A stretch of DNA of 64,000 nt from a virus, in IMG/VR virus record IMGVR_UViG_3300008259_000013, positions 92,172 through 156,171 of that record. One strand, 5' to 3'. Position numbers and translations under genes: made by a program. The notes below the pieces were generated by a model, which did not search any database, had not been told where the DNA came from, and saw nothing but the letters and a program-made list of their open reading frames with translations. Below, one piece after another: positions 7,742-16,295 of this stretch. Each line of letters begins with the position of its first letter. The first letter of the stretch is position 1.

Positions 7742-8685
7742 GCAACGTAGAAAAAGTAAAGCTAAGCGCTAGTAAAATCAAAACTGCCGAAGGTTGCAGT
7801 TGGCTTTACTATACTAAATATATCCTTAAGCTGCCAGATACATCAAACTCTGGCGCATCTAGAGGAACAATCTGCCATTTAATTTTTGAGCTTCTCTTAA
7901 CTGACAGACACAAGAAATATTTTGAAGATCTATGCTCTGGTAAAGCTGGCGTGATTAAAAACCCAGCTATTCATAGACTTATTCTAAAACACGCTAAAAA
8001 ACTAAAAGTAGATGATGAAGAAAATCTAGATCTGATTTATAACATGATTCAGACTGGTCTTCAAAGCGACTTTTTTTGCAACGGAGCGTTACTTGTAGAA
8101 GCAGAGTCTGAGTTCAAGCTAGAAGAAGAAGACTACATCATCAATGGCTTCATCGACAAGCTCGCAAAATTCAGCGACACAGAATATAAAATATACGACT
8201 ACAAATCAAGCAAGGGAAAATTCTCTAAAGAAGAAATTGACTTCAATCTTCAAAACTTGATGTATTCTTTAGCTGTATTTAAAACTAAGGGGCACATTCC
8301 TGACGTATCTTTTATATTTCTTAAGTTTAAAAAGCAACCGATTCAAGAAGCCCCGAAACCAACCGCAGAACAGCTAGAAGGTTTTAAGGCCTATCTAAGT
8401 TATGTAGCTGGTTATATTTCTTCTTTTGATGAAAAGAAAGCTATCGAAAATCTTGCTGCAAGCTCGCCAAAGAAAAAATGGATGTGTGGAAGCGATGTCC
8501 CCGGCAAGTGGATTTGCCCGTCGAGATCTCCAGTTACTTATTACGTTGGGGTTGACGAGAATGATAAATTTATAAAGTCTTCATTTAAAAAAGAAGATCT
8601 AATTAATGATGCAAAGGTAAAGTTAATAAACAAAAAAGACTACAAAGGCTGCCCCTTCTGGCGCAAGGATGACCCAACTTTCTGA
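7738..8685 (+). CDS. Cas4/RecB-like PD-(D/E)XK exonuclease
   Basis: A 315-residue nuclease of the PD-(D/E)XK superfamily. In order: SASKIKTAEGCSWLYY (C20, the start of the RecB/Cas4 nuclease module), GTICHLIFE with the His of motif I, NGFIDK with D140, YDYKSS with D154 and K156, and NLQNLMYSLAVF, the QxxxY motif. C-terminal C250, C260 and C305 together with C20 could bind an iron-sulfur cluster as in Cas4 and AddB, but their spacing differs from the classic pattern. No CRISPR genes are nearby. In a phage, this fold usually trims DNA ends during recombination or replication. It overlaps the primase by 4 bases and ends right before a promoter. Confidence 0.85.
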   Translation: MSNVEKVKLSASKIKTAEGCSWLYYTKYILKLPDTSNSGASRGTICHLIFELLLTDRHKKYFEDLCSGKAGVIKNPAIHRLILKHAKKLKVDDEENLDLIYNMIQTGLQSDFFCNGALLVEAESEFKLEEEDYIINGFIDKLAKFSDTEYKIYDYKSSKGKFSKEEIDFNLQNLMYSLAVFKTKGHIPDVSFIFLKFKKQPIQEAPKPTAEQLEGFKAYLSYVAGYISSFDEKKAIENLAASSPKKKWMCGSDVPGKWICPSRSPVTYYVGVDENDKFIKSSFKKEDLINDAKVKLINKKDYKGCPFWRKDDPTF

Positions 8686-8714
8686 TTGACTCTCTCCGAA
8701 AACCACGCCATAAT
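8686..8714 (+). promoter_or_regulatory. Sigma70-like promoter predicted to give a leaderless mRNA (ATG at 8720)
   Basis: TTGACT (8686-8691), a 17-base spacer and CATAAT (8709-8714) lie directly after the stop codon of the Cas4-like gene. The next ATG begins 5 bases after the -10 box, where transcription itself should start, so no room remains for a ribosome-binding site. Confidence 0.65.
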
Positions 8715-8719
8715 CCATC

Positions 8720-9484
8720 ATGTACTCGGCTGTCCCTTTATTTAAGTCTCACTATAGTCTTGGCAAATCTGTTCTAACTCTTGCGAAAGCCGGATCAAGC
8801 GAGCCTGATGAACCGAGTTCTGTAATAGACATTGCTAAAAAACTAAATCTTAGTAAAATATATTTAGTAGATGATTCTATTTCTGGCTTCCTTGAAGCTT
8901 GCAAATCTTGTGAAGACGCCAAATTAGATTTTACTTTTGGCCTTCGCTTGACTGTCTGCGACGACATCAATAATAAAACAGCTGAATCCAGAGAGAAAGA
9001 GCACAAGATAATAGTCTTCATTAAAAAATCAGAAGGCTATCAGAATCTTATTAAGATATCTACCGTAGCAAGCACTAATGGATTTTACTATTATCCGAGA
9101 ATAGACTGTAAAACTTTAAGAGAGCTTTGGAATAATGAGAATCTTTTGCTTTGCATTCCATTCTACGACTCTTATGTTTACAAAAACAATTTGACTTACA
9201 GCATTTGCGCCCCTGACTTCAGCTTTTGCAATCCAACCTATTTTATTGAAGATAATAATCTTCCGTTTGATGGTATATTAAAGAAGAAAGTAGAGGAAAT
9301 AGTTCCTGATAAAAATCTTGTAGTCAAAGCTCAGTCTATTTATTACGAAAACAAAGAAGATTTCTTGGCATACCTTACTTTTAGGTGCATCTCAGAAAGA
9401 ACAACTTTGAGCAAACCCAACTTAGAGCACTGCTCTTCAAACGAATTCTGCGCCGAGTCATTCAAGGAAAAATATGGAAAATGA
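8720..9484 (+). CDS. DNA polymerase III alpha, PHP-domain subunit (catalytically degenerate)
   Basis: A 254-residue protein that corresponds to the N-terminal PHP domain of bacterial DnaE. LIKISTVASTNGFYYYPRID matches the DnaE stretch L-x-K-L-x-S-x-A-x-x-x-G-F-Y-x-x-P-R-I-D, and FGLRLTV matches the strand G-C-E-V-Y-V. The C-terminus (LEHCSSNEFCAESFKEKYGK) matches the DnaE helix that follows the PHP domain. The metal-binding residues of active PHP phosphoesterases are gone: the N-terminal H-x-H is replaced in LFKSHYSL, D-H by D-D in LVDDSISG, and the Glu by Arg in GLRL. The domain is therefore probably structural, supporting the polymerase encoded two genes downstream. It begins 5 bases after a promoter and overlaps the exonuclease gene by 11 bases. 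Confidence 0.8.
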   Translation: MYSAVPLFKSHYSLGKSVLTLAKAGSSEPDEPSSVIDIAKKLNLSKIYLVDDSISGFLEACKSCEDAKLDFTFGLRLTVCDDINNKTAESREKEHKIIVFIKKSEGYQNLIKISTVASTNGFYYYPRIDCKTLRELWNNENLLLCIPFYDSYVYKNNLTYSICAPDFSFCNPTYFIEDNNLPFDGILKKKVEEIVPDKNLVVKAQSIYYENKEDFLAYLTFRCISERTTLSKPNLEHCSSNEFCAESFKEKYGK

Positions 9485-10112
9485 ACTACTGAGATTTGAT
9501 AAGTCTAAAAAGCTTGTCTTTATTGATTGCGAGACTTTGAATCTCTGCCTTAACTTCTGCCAAAATCTTCCTTGGCAGATTGCGATGCTGCATACTGTTG
9601 GCGGCAAAAAGGTTGACGAAAGAGATTTCTTGATCAAATGGGAAACCAACCTTAAGATATCAGACGATGCAAGACGAATCACAAGATATCCGGAACAACT
9701 TATCCAAACAACTGGCAAGAAATTTGACGATATCTTTGATACTGTTAGGGATTGGCTTGACTCTGCTGACTATATTGTCGGTCACAATATTCTTGGCTTC
9801 GATCTATATCTCATAAAGGAGATGTACCTGTTGAAAGGATTAAGGTCGAATCATTTAGTTGACAAAATTTTAGACACCAACTGCTTAGCTAAAGGAATTA
9901 AGTACGGGATTCCAAAACTCCAAAAGGAATCCCTTGTAGAATATCAATATAAATTACTGCACACTTATAAAAAAGGAATCAAGACAAATCTAACAGCACT
10001 TGGTAAAGACTATAATATCGATCATGATTATGATAATCTCCACAACGCTATAATAGATTTGGAGCTTAACTTAAAAGTCTGGAACAAAATTAAATTTCAA
10101 GTCGAAATATGA
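9474..10112 (+). CDS. DnaQ-like DEDDh 3'-5' proofreading exonuclease
   Basis: A 212-residue exonuclease. The five catalytic residues are visible: D18 and E20 in FIDCET, D110 in GHNILGFD, and H190 and D195 in HNAIIDLE, which is the DEDDh arrangement of DnaQ/epsilon and of the PolC exonuclease domain. It should remove mismatched 3' ends for the polymerase. The gene lies exactly between the PHP and polymerase parts of a DnaE-like enzyme, overlapping the first by 11 bases and the second by 4 (ATGA). An AAGG Shine-Dalgarno-like sequence ends 6 bases before the ATG. A residual helical stretch after residue 130 (about 50 residues) is longer than in minimal DnaQ and may form the contact to the polymerase. 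Confidence 0.9.
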   Translation: MENELLRFDKSKKLVFIDCETLNLCLNFCQNLPWQIAMLHTVGGKKVDERDFLIKWETNLKISDDARRITRYPEQLIQTTGKKFDDIFDTVRDWLDSADYIVGHNILGFDLYLIKEMYLLKGLRSNHLVDKILDTNCLAKGIKYGIPKLQKESLVEYQYKLLHTYKKGIKTNLTALGKDYNIDHDYDNLHNAIIDLELNLKVWNKIKFQVEI

Positions 10113-12676
10113 GCAACTTTCACGATAATTTTTCTAATGTCAAGCTGCCTTTTCATGGCGTTAGATTGCCTGAATTCAATATCGAGTCTCGCTTAAAAAA
10201 GCAATATGGGCTAAAAGAAGATTCTTCTAACTACGATTTCTTGATGCAGGTATGCAGAACCAACTTCAAGAAACTAAATATCGCCAAAGAAGACTTTCCA
10301 AAGTATTCGGAAAGAGTAAAATATGAACTTGAGACCATTAAAGAACTTGGGTTTCTTGATTATATTCTTTTGGTTTGGACTGTTATTAACTACTGTAACG
10401 AAAATTCCATACCTGTCGGCCTTGGGCGCGGTTCTGCTGCTGGTAGTCTTATTCTTTATTTACTTGGCGTCACGAAGGTAGATCCAATTAAATACGAACT
10501 ATTCTTTGAGCGTTTCATTTCTAAGATTCGCGCAAAGAAACAGGTAGTAGATGGAATCACTTATCTTGACGGATCCTTGATGTGCGATGTCGATATCGAT
10601 ATCTGTTATTATAATCGCCATAAAGTAATTAAGTATCTTGACCAGCTTTTCTCTGGCAGAACTTCGAAAATCCTCACTCTTACCACCTTGAGCGGCAAAC
10701 TGCTTATCAAAGAATGCGGTAAAATCATTGAGGAGAAGCAGGAATCAGAAATGAACGATGTAAGCTCTCTGATTCCAAAGGTGTTCGGCCAAGTGAAAGA
10801 CTTGAAAGAGGCTTACGCCGAAGTCCCAGAATTTCAAACTTGGTGCGACAATAATCCAAGAGCCTATAAGACAGCTTTGCGTTTGCGTAATCTTATTAAG
10901 AATAAGAGCGTTCACGCCTCCGGGATGATGCTTTCATACTACCCGATAGATCAAAGCTGCCCTGTTGAACTTACCAGCGACAAAGAACAGGTATCTAGTT
11001 ATGACATGAATTGGATTTCCATCTTCAATGTAAAACTAGACCTGCTTGGCCTTAGAAGCGTTTCAATTGTTGATAGAGTCTGCAAGCTTGTCGGGATTAA
11101 AGTTTCTGATATTGATTTTAATGATTCTTTAATCTATCAGCAACTTCAAGATCTCAAAACTCCTCATGGATGCTTCCAAATTGAAGCTGAAACGAACTTT
11201 AAGGTATGCAAAAAGGTAAAACCTAAAAACCTAGAAGAACTTAGCGGTGTATTGGCGCTGGCTAGACCTGGAGCATTAGAGTTCGTAGATCAGTACGCTA
11301 ACTTTACAAATAATAATGTTTACGAACCGATCCACCCATTCTTCGACTCTGTACTTAGCAAGAGCGGCGGCGTTGCTCTTTATCAAGAGCAGTTGATGAA
11401 AATGTCTAATAAAATCGGATTCACGCTAGACGAAGCAGAAGTTCTTCGGCGTATCGTAGGTAAAAAGAAGGTTGAAGAGGTGAAGAAATGGAAAGAAAAG
11501 ATTTCCGATAAAATCAAGGAGAATAATCTAGCCCCAGAAGTCGGAGATATTCTATGGCGTATTCTTGAAAATTCTGCTAATTATTCTTTCAATAAGTCTC
11601 ACTCAATGAGCTATGCTGCTTTGGCGGCTTGTACAGTGTATCTCAAGTTCAAGCACTCCAAAGAATTCTTCTTGGCTTTGCTTGAGATGACGAAGCACGA
11701 ACCTGCTCCTTTGGAAGAAATATCTAAGATTCAAAAGGAATTGCGTCATTTTGGCATTCAACTTCTTGGGCCTCATATCTTAAAATCAGAAACAGATTTT
11801 TCTATTCAAGGCAATAATATTAGATTTGGCCTTTCTTCTATTAAGGGCATTTCTGAGAAGACAATGGATAAGCTCAAGCTTTTCAAGAGTGAGCAATCTA
11901 GTAAATTTGAAGTTTTCCAAGCAGCTAAAGAAGTCGGCTTGTCTATTGGCGTATTGTCTGCGTTGATTCAAGCTGGTGCGCTTGACGGCTTCTCTAGCTC
12001 AAGAAGCAGAGTCGTCCTAGAAGCTCAGCTATGGAATGTATTAACAGATAAAGAGAAAGTCCTAGCCATGGAGTATGGCCCTCAATGCGAAAACGATCTT
12101 CTTAAAACTGTTAAAAAACTTTCAGAGACCAAAAATGAGAACGGTAAACTTCTTATCAAAGAAACCCGTTTAGCCACCATTAAAAAGAAATATGATCCAT
12201 ATTTAAAGATCTATCAGCAGAATAATAAATCAGAAAGCTTTGCAAACTGGTTTTATGAAAATAAGCTATTAGGCTATAGCTACGACAAATCTCTCAATGG
12301 CATATTCTCGCAAAAAATGCCAAATCTAATCACAACTTCTCAGGCTTTGGAATGCTCTGATAATCAGACAGTTTATGTGGTTGGCAAGGTTGACGATTCA
12401 TCCGAATGGATATCTAAAAACGAGAAGAAAACCAAAACATTTAAGATGATTGTTTCTGATGAATTTGGTTCCATCCCAATTCTTACTTTCAATGATAAGA
12501 TAGAATTTAATAAATCAGCAAATGGTGATAAACTACCTGAGAAAGACGATATAGTTATCGTTAAAGGACAAAAGAAAAAAGACTGCATTTTCGGCGACAC
12601 AATAGGTATCCAAACCCTCAAAATCTACACAAAATTATCAGAACTGAAAGAAAAAAATCTTGACAATCAAGAGTAA
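10109..12676 (+). CDS. dnaE: DNA polymerase III alpha, polymerase core (lacks PHP domain)
   Basis: An 855-residue C-family DNA polymerase, the replicative enzyme of this phage. The palm contains LGRGSAAGSLILYLLGVTKVDP (G106-R-G-S109, the nucleotide-binding loop) and the catalytic D160-V-D162-I-D164. LEELSGVLALARPGALEF, LYQEQLMKMSNKIGF and NYSFNKSHSMSYAALA are typical DnaE fingers and thumb blocks. A helix-hairpin-helix region follows near residue 580, and a C-terminal OB fold begins about residue 750 (VYVVGKVDDSSEW). Bacterial DnaE is about 1160 residues; the missing 250-300 N-terminal residues are supplied by the gene at 8720-9484. I saw no clear beta-clamp-binding peptide. Its terminal codons contain the -35 box of the next promoter. 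Confidence 0.93.
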   Translation: MSNFHDNFSNVKLPFHGVRLPEFNIESRLKKQYGLKEDSSNYDFLMQVCRTNFKKLNIAKEDFPKYSERVKYELETIKELGFLDYILLVWTVINYCNENSIPVGLGRGSAAGSLILYLLGVTKVDPIKYELFFERFISKIRAKKQVVDGITYLDGSLMCDVDIDICYYNRHKVIKYLDQLFSGRTSKILTLTTLSGKLLIKECGKIIEEKQESEMNDVSSLIPKVFGQVKDLKEAYAEVPEFQTWCDNNPRAYKTALRLRNLIKNKSVHASGMMLSYYPIDQSCPVELTSDKEQVSSYDMNWISIFNVKLDLLGLRSVSIVDRVCKLVGIKVSDIDFNDSLIYQQLQDLKTPHGCFQIEAETNFKVCKKVKPKNLEELSGVLALARPGALEFVDQYANFTNNNVYEPIHPFFDSVLSKSGGVALYQEQLMKMSNKIGFTLDEAEVLRRIVGKKKVEEVKKWKEKISDKIKENNLAPEVGDILWRILENSANYSFNKSHSMSYAALAACTVYLKFKHSKEFFLALLEMTKHEPAPLEEISKIQKELRHFGIQLLGPHILKSETDFSIQGNNIRFGLSSIKGISEKTMDKLKLFKSEQSSKFEVFQAAKEVGLSIGVLSALIQAGALDGFSSSRSRVVLEAQLWNVLTDKEKVLAMEYGPQCENDLLKTVKKLSETKNENGKLLIKETRLATIKKKYDPYLKIYQQNNKSESFANWFYENKLLGYSYDKSLNGIFSQKMPNLITTSQALECSDNQTVYVVGKVDDSSEWISKNEKKTKTFKMIVSDEFGSIPILTFNDKIEFNKSANGDKLPEKDDIVIVKGQKKKDCIFGDTIGIQTLKIYTKLSELKEKNLDNQE

Positions 12677-12688
12677 AACCCTCATCAT
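12660..12688 (+). promoter_or_regulatory. Sigma70-like promoter predicted to give a leaderless mRNA (ATG at 12696)
   Basis: TTGACA (12660-12665) overlaps the end of the polymerase gene. At the 17-base spacing used by the sister promoters the -10 reads CATCAT (12683-12688). An overlapping CATATA (12686-12691) would need a 20-base spacer. The ATG is 7 bases after the first alternative. Confidence 0.5.
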
Positions 12689-12695
12689 ATAACGT

Positions 12696-13271
12696 ATGCT
12701 TCAATTCTACAAGCCTAACTCTAAGAATACTGGTTGCGGTTGTTCCTTTAAATATTCTGCCAAGGATGACTGTATTTTTGTCAATATGATCAAGCAAGCC
12801 AGTTGGGATGATCAAACCAAGCGAGGATCATTCGCTGGTAATGCTCAAAACCCAAAGGCGTCTTGCTCTGTAAAGCTCAGCCTAACGGAGGCCGCTGATA
12901 TTATTTCTGCCGTCCGTCGTAATGGAGAAGTTTCAGCTTTCCATGATTCTGCGAAACAAGTAACCAGAATCAAGTTCTCGCCTTATGTTCGACCCACCAA
13001 GGATGACCCAAGCAAGACTGCTCAAGTAGGCTATTCTTTTTCAATCTCCAAGGAAAGTAAGGAAAACGCTCAAGACAAGACGTCTTTTCTAATTGGCTTT
13101 ACTTTTGGAGAGGGAGTACGTCTTGAGTCTTTCTTTTGCTATGCTCTAGCTAAAAGTTTTGAAAAGGCTTCACTAGATCAAGATAATAGATCAGCCGCTA
13201 TTCCTCCAGCAGCCTCTCCTAAGAAAGAGGAGGCTCCGAAGCAGGAATCGTCGGATGACGATCTATGGTAA
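12696..13271 (+). CDS. Probable single-stranded DNA-binding protein
   Basis: A 191-residue protein with a beta-rich body of about 150 residues (MLQFYKPNSKNTGCGCSF, IKQASWDDQTKRGSFAG, CSVKLSLTEAADIISAV, TSFLIGFTFGEGVRLESFF), a Pro/Ala/Lys/Glu linker, and an acidic tail ending S-S-D-D-D-L-W. The acidic tail with a terminal aromatic residue is the hallmark of SSB proteins that recruit partners. The body is not a recognisable OB fold; its repeated strand pattern resembles PC4/whirly-type ssDNA binders, so the class is uncertain. Its position directly after the polymerase, under its own promoter, fits a protein needed in large amounts at the fork. Confidence 0.65.
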   Translation: MLQFYKPNSKNTGCGCSFKYSAKDDCIFVNMIKQASWDDQTKRGSFAGNAQNPKASCSVKLSLTEAADIISAVRRNGEVSAFHDSAKQVTRIKFSPYVRPTKDDPSKTAQVGYSFSISKESKENAQDKTSFLIGFTFGEGVRLESFFCYALAKSFEKASLDQDNRSAAIPPAASPKKEEAPKQESSDDDLW

Positions 13272-15130
13272 AAAAGAAAAAGATACTTTATCACAGCGAT
13301 TTTGCTTTGTCTAAGACTGGCTTTGGTAGAAATACCAAGGCCATTCTTTCTTATTTATATAAGACTGGCAAGTATGAAATTGTATCTCTTAGTGGCGGCC
13401 TAACATTAAACCATCCAGAGCTAGAAAGAACTCCCTGGAAAAGCTACGGCTCTTATCCTACCTCCGGTGCAGCTTTAGAAGACGCAAATACAAACTCAGA
13501 TAAAAGCAGGCTTTATTCTTATGGCGCGTTTGAGTTAGACAAAGTAATAGAATTAGAAAAGCCAGATATATATATTGGCGTCCAAGATTTTTGGGGAGTA
13601 GATTATGCCATCGAAAAGCCTTGGTTCAATAGGCTTAACCATGTACTTTGGGTTACTTTAGATTCTTTACCGCTTCTTCCTTCTGCCGTAGCTGCTGCTC
13701 CTAAAGTTAAAAATTATTGGGTGTGGTCTAGTTTTGCTGAAAAAGAAATGCATAAGCTCGGGCATACTCACGTTAAAACTGTTCACGGAGCAATCGACAT
13801 TTCCGACTTTAAGCCTCTATCAAAAGAAGATAAACGAAGTATAAGAAAAAAGAACGATATTTCTAATGATGACTTTATAATTGGTTTCGTTTTTAGAAAT
13901 CAATTAAGAAAGTCTGTACCAAATCTTCTACAAGGTTTTAAAATTTTCAAAGAGAAAAATCCTCAATGTAAAGCCAAACTTCTTTTTCATACACATTGGA
14001 AAGAGGGCTGGGGTATTGAAAAGCTGTGCAAAGAAACCGGAGTAGATATAACTGAAATATTAACCACTTATATTTGCAAAAAGTGCAGAAACTACGATGT
14101 GCGCTCGTTCGACGGTCACGAAGTAAACTGCAAGAAGTGCCAAAGCGAAAAGTCTTGCGTTACTACTTCTACATCTTTAGGAACTACTGAGGCGCAACTC
14201 AATGAAGTTTATAATTTGATGGATGTTTACTGTCATCCATTCACAAGCGGAGGCCAAGAAATTCCCATACAAGAAGCAAAATTAACTGGATTAATTACTC
14301 TTGTAACTAATTATAGTTGCGGAGAAGAGATGTGTGTTCCTGAAGCGAACTCTATCCCGCTTGAATGGAGTCAATATAGAGAATTTGGTACAGAGTTTAT
14401 TAAAGCTTCCACTTGCCCTAATTCTATTGCTGAAAAATTAGGTATAGTTTTTTCTATGCCTGAAGAACAAAGAATCAAAATGGGAAGAGCCGCTAGAAAA
14501 TGGGCTATTGATAATTTTTCTGTAGATAGCGTTGGTCAAAAAATCGAAAAGTTCTTGGATTCTTGCGATGTCAAAGAATATACTACGGAAAAAGATCCGC
14601 CCAAGCTTAACGATCCAGACGCCTCTATACCAGACACAGAAGACGAAGTCAAGTGGCTAAAATCTTTATACTCTTTAATCTTAAAGAGAGATATCGCTGA
14701 CAATGATGACGGCTTGATTCACTGGATTGAAAAAATTAAAAGCGGCGTTTCAAGGCCAACAATAGATCAATACTTTAGAGAGGTCGCTCGTAAAGAAAAT
14801 GACAAAAATAGAACTTTTAAATTAGAAGACTTATTTGGAGACACCCAACCAGAAGATAGAATCTTTGTTTCTATAAATTCAACAATAGAAAATATATTCT
14901 TATCCACTAAAATAATTTCTTCTATAAAAGAAAAATATCCTAACAAACACATCTTTGTTTCTTCTAATGAGCAAAGCCAACCCATATTCTCCGGCAACAC
15001 TAATATAAAAGAAGCATTTATACAAACAAAGCAATTCTCTGATCCAGAATTTTTAAGAAAGAATTTCTTTGAGAGTTATTGCTTAGATAATTTTTCAATC
15101 AACAATCATCATTCTGTTCTAATCAAATGA
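13265..15130 (+). CDS. Multidomain glycosyltransferase: GT4-type domain, zinc ribbon insert, DUF4214, heptosyltransferase-like segment
   Basis: A 621-residue protein. Residues 1-450 form a GT-B glycosyltransferase of GT4 type: HSDFALSKTGFGRNTKAIL at the start, AIDISDFKPLS between the two lobes, and CHPFTSGGQEIPIQEAKLTG with the E-x7-E-like donor site. At about 270-296 a C-x2-C ... C-x2-C cluster (YICKKCRNY, NCKKCQSEKSC) looks like an inserted zinc ribbon. Residues about 458-510 (WLKSLYSLILKRDIADNDDGLIHWIEKI) match DUF4214. From about 528 (RIFVSINSTIENIFLSTKII) the pattern resembles the first lobe of a GT9 heptosyltransferase, whose second lobe may be in the next gene. It likely attaches sugars to a phage protein, DNA or a host surface; the target is unknown. 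Confidence 0.75.
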   Translation: MVKKKKILYHSDFALSKTGFGRNTKAILSYLYKTGKYEIVSLSGGLTLNHPELERTPWKSYGSYPTSGAALEDANTNSDKSRLYSYGAFELDKVIELEKPDIYIGVQDFWGVDYAIEKPWFNRLNHVLWVTLDSLPLLPSAVAAAPKVKNYWVWSSFAEKEMHKLGHTHVKTVHGAIDISDFKPLSKEDKRSIRKKNDISNDDFIIGFVFRNQLRKSVPNLLQGFKIFKEKNPQCKAKLLFHTHWKEGWGIEKLCKETGVDITEILTTYICKKCRNYDVRSFDGHEVNCKKCQSEKSCVTTSTSLGTTEAQLNEVYNLMDVYCHPFTSGGQEIPIQEAKLTGLITLVTNYSCGEEMCVPEANSIPLEWSQYREFGTEFIKASTCPNSIAEKLGIVFSMPEEQRIKMGRAARKWAIDNFSVDSVGQKIEKFLDSCDVKEYTTEKDPPKLNDPDASIPDTEDEVKWLKSLYSLILKRDIADNDDGLIHWIEKIKSGVSRPTIDQYFREVARKENDKNRTFKLEDLFGDTQPEDRIFVSINSTIENIFLSTKIISSIKEKYPNKHIFVSSNEQSQPIFSGNTNIKEAFIQTKQFSDPEFLRKNFFESYCLDNFSINNHHSVLIK

Positions 15131-16281
15131 ATCTATTAAAGTCTTTTCAATCCACAACTGGTTTAGAGCCCGGCAAAGGACATATCTATGAAAAAATATA
15201 TCCACTGCCATTTGATAATTTTATAGTTTTAGATACTCAGTCTGCTGATGCTAACAGGAATTACAGTTTCTGGTTCAGAGTAATAGAGCTAATCGAACCA
15301 ATACTATCAAAGCAAAAAATTAATATTGTTCAATTTGTGGAAGACAAGAAGTATCACTTTAATCATACTTATATTGACAATAGCGTTCACTTAAGCCAAA
15401 AAACCTATCTTCTTAAAAAAGCAAAATTCTTTTGCGGCGCTTCCAAAATATACTCTCTAATCTGTTCTGAGTATGGCGTGAAGCAATGCTACCTTAAATA
15501 TGATTACTATTTAGAAAATACTCTAGTAGAAGATGATTGCATCATTCATTCTAATTACAAAAGAAAAAACTTTGTAAATCCAACTAATGCTCCAATAAAT
15601 AATATTAGGCCGGAAGAAATAGCCAGAAAAATTATACAAATGATTTTGGGCTATGAACCTGAATTTGATAGCACAATATCTATCGGCAGGGTTTACGCAA
15701 CTCAAAGCATAGAAATTATTCCCGATAATGTTTTTGATATAAAAGCGGATGGTAAAAATGAAATAATTATAAGAATGGATTACCTTTTTTCTGAAGCTCA
15801 TTTAGATAAGCAGCTTAAGATTTTGCCCGCCTTCATAGTTACGAACAAGCCAATAGATAAAAACATCCTACTACGCAATAGAAAAAATATCAAAAAAATA
15901 TACTTTAAAATAGAAAAAAATTCTGAAGAAAATTTTGTAGCAGAATTAAGCAAAATAGGCATCGATTGTGATCTTATAACAGGCTTAACCGGAGAAGATT
16001 TAGATAAAGAAAAAATCAAATACCTAGATTTTAAAAAAATCAATAGATTAAATGTTTTAGATTTAAGCTTTCTAGACGGCCTTGATAAGTCTAAAGTTTA
16101 TTATAAAGTAAATAAAATCGTGGTAAAGTCTAGTAAAACATTTTGTAGCAGATGGAACGCCAAAGCATCTTTGAGCCACTCAAATGTAAGAGAAGCGGAA
16201 TGCGCTTTGCCGCCTTCTTTCGATGATGCTTTCAAAGAAGAGGCCGACTATTTTTATTTCTTGACAAAAGAGAAGCTGTAG
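15127..16281 (+). CDS. GT9/heptosyltransferase-like protein (probable partner of the upstream glycosyltransferase)
   Basis: A 384-residue protein with weak family resemblance. The segment NSVHLSQKTYLLKKAKFFCGASKIYSLICSEYG (split here as NSVHLSQKTYLLKKAK and FFCGASKIYSLICSEYG, residues about 82-114) follows the GT9 C-terminal-lobe pattern: a helix of residues waiting in line, then G-x-x-S-x-x-x-x-x-A/C-S. IRPEEIARKIIQMILG fits the closing helix of that lobe. After residue 200 a region of strands and lysine-rich helices is unlike anything I know. It overlaps the preceding gene by 4 bases, and the pair together contain both lobes expected for a heptosyltransferase, so the two could be a split enzyme. 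The last codons hold a -35 box. Confidence 0.5.
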   Translation: MNLLKSFQSTTGLEPGKGHIYEKIYPLPFDNFIVLDTQSADANRNYSFWFRVIELIEPILSKQKINIVQFVEDKKYHFNHTYIDNSVHLSQKTYLLKKAKFFCGASKIYSLICSEYGVKQCYLKYDYYLENTLVEDDCIIHSNYKRKNFVNPTNAPINNIRPEEIARKIIQMILGYEPEFDSTISIGRVYATQSIEIIPDNVFDIKADGKNEIIIRMDYLFSEAHLDKQLKILPAFIVTNKPIDKNILLRNRKNIKKIYFKIEKNSEENFVAELSKIGIDCDLITGLTGEDLDKEKIKYLDFKKINRLNVLDLSFLDGLDKSKVYYKVNKIVVKSSKTFCSRWNAKASLSHSNVREAECALPPSFDDAFKEEADYFYFLTKEKL

Positions 16282-16289
16282 GTCATAAT
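16261..16289 (+). promoter_or_regulatory. Sigma70-like promoter predicted to give a leaderless mRNA (ATG at 16296)
   Basis: TTGACA (16261-16266), a 17-base spacer and CATAAT (16284-16289) are followed after 6 bases by the ATG. This is the best match of the four and again begins within the coding end of the upstream gene. Confidence 0.7.
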
Positions 16290-16295
16290 CATCCG

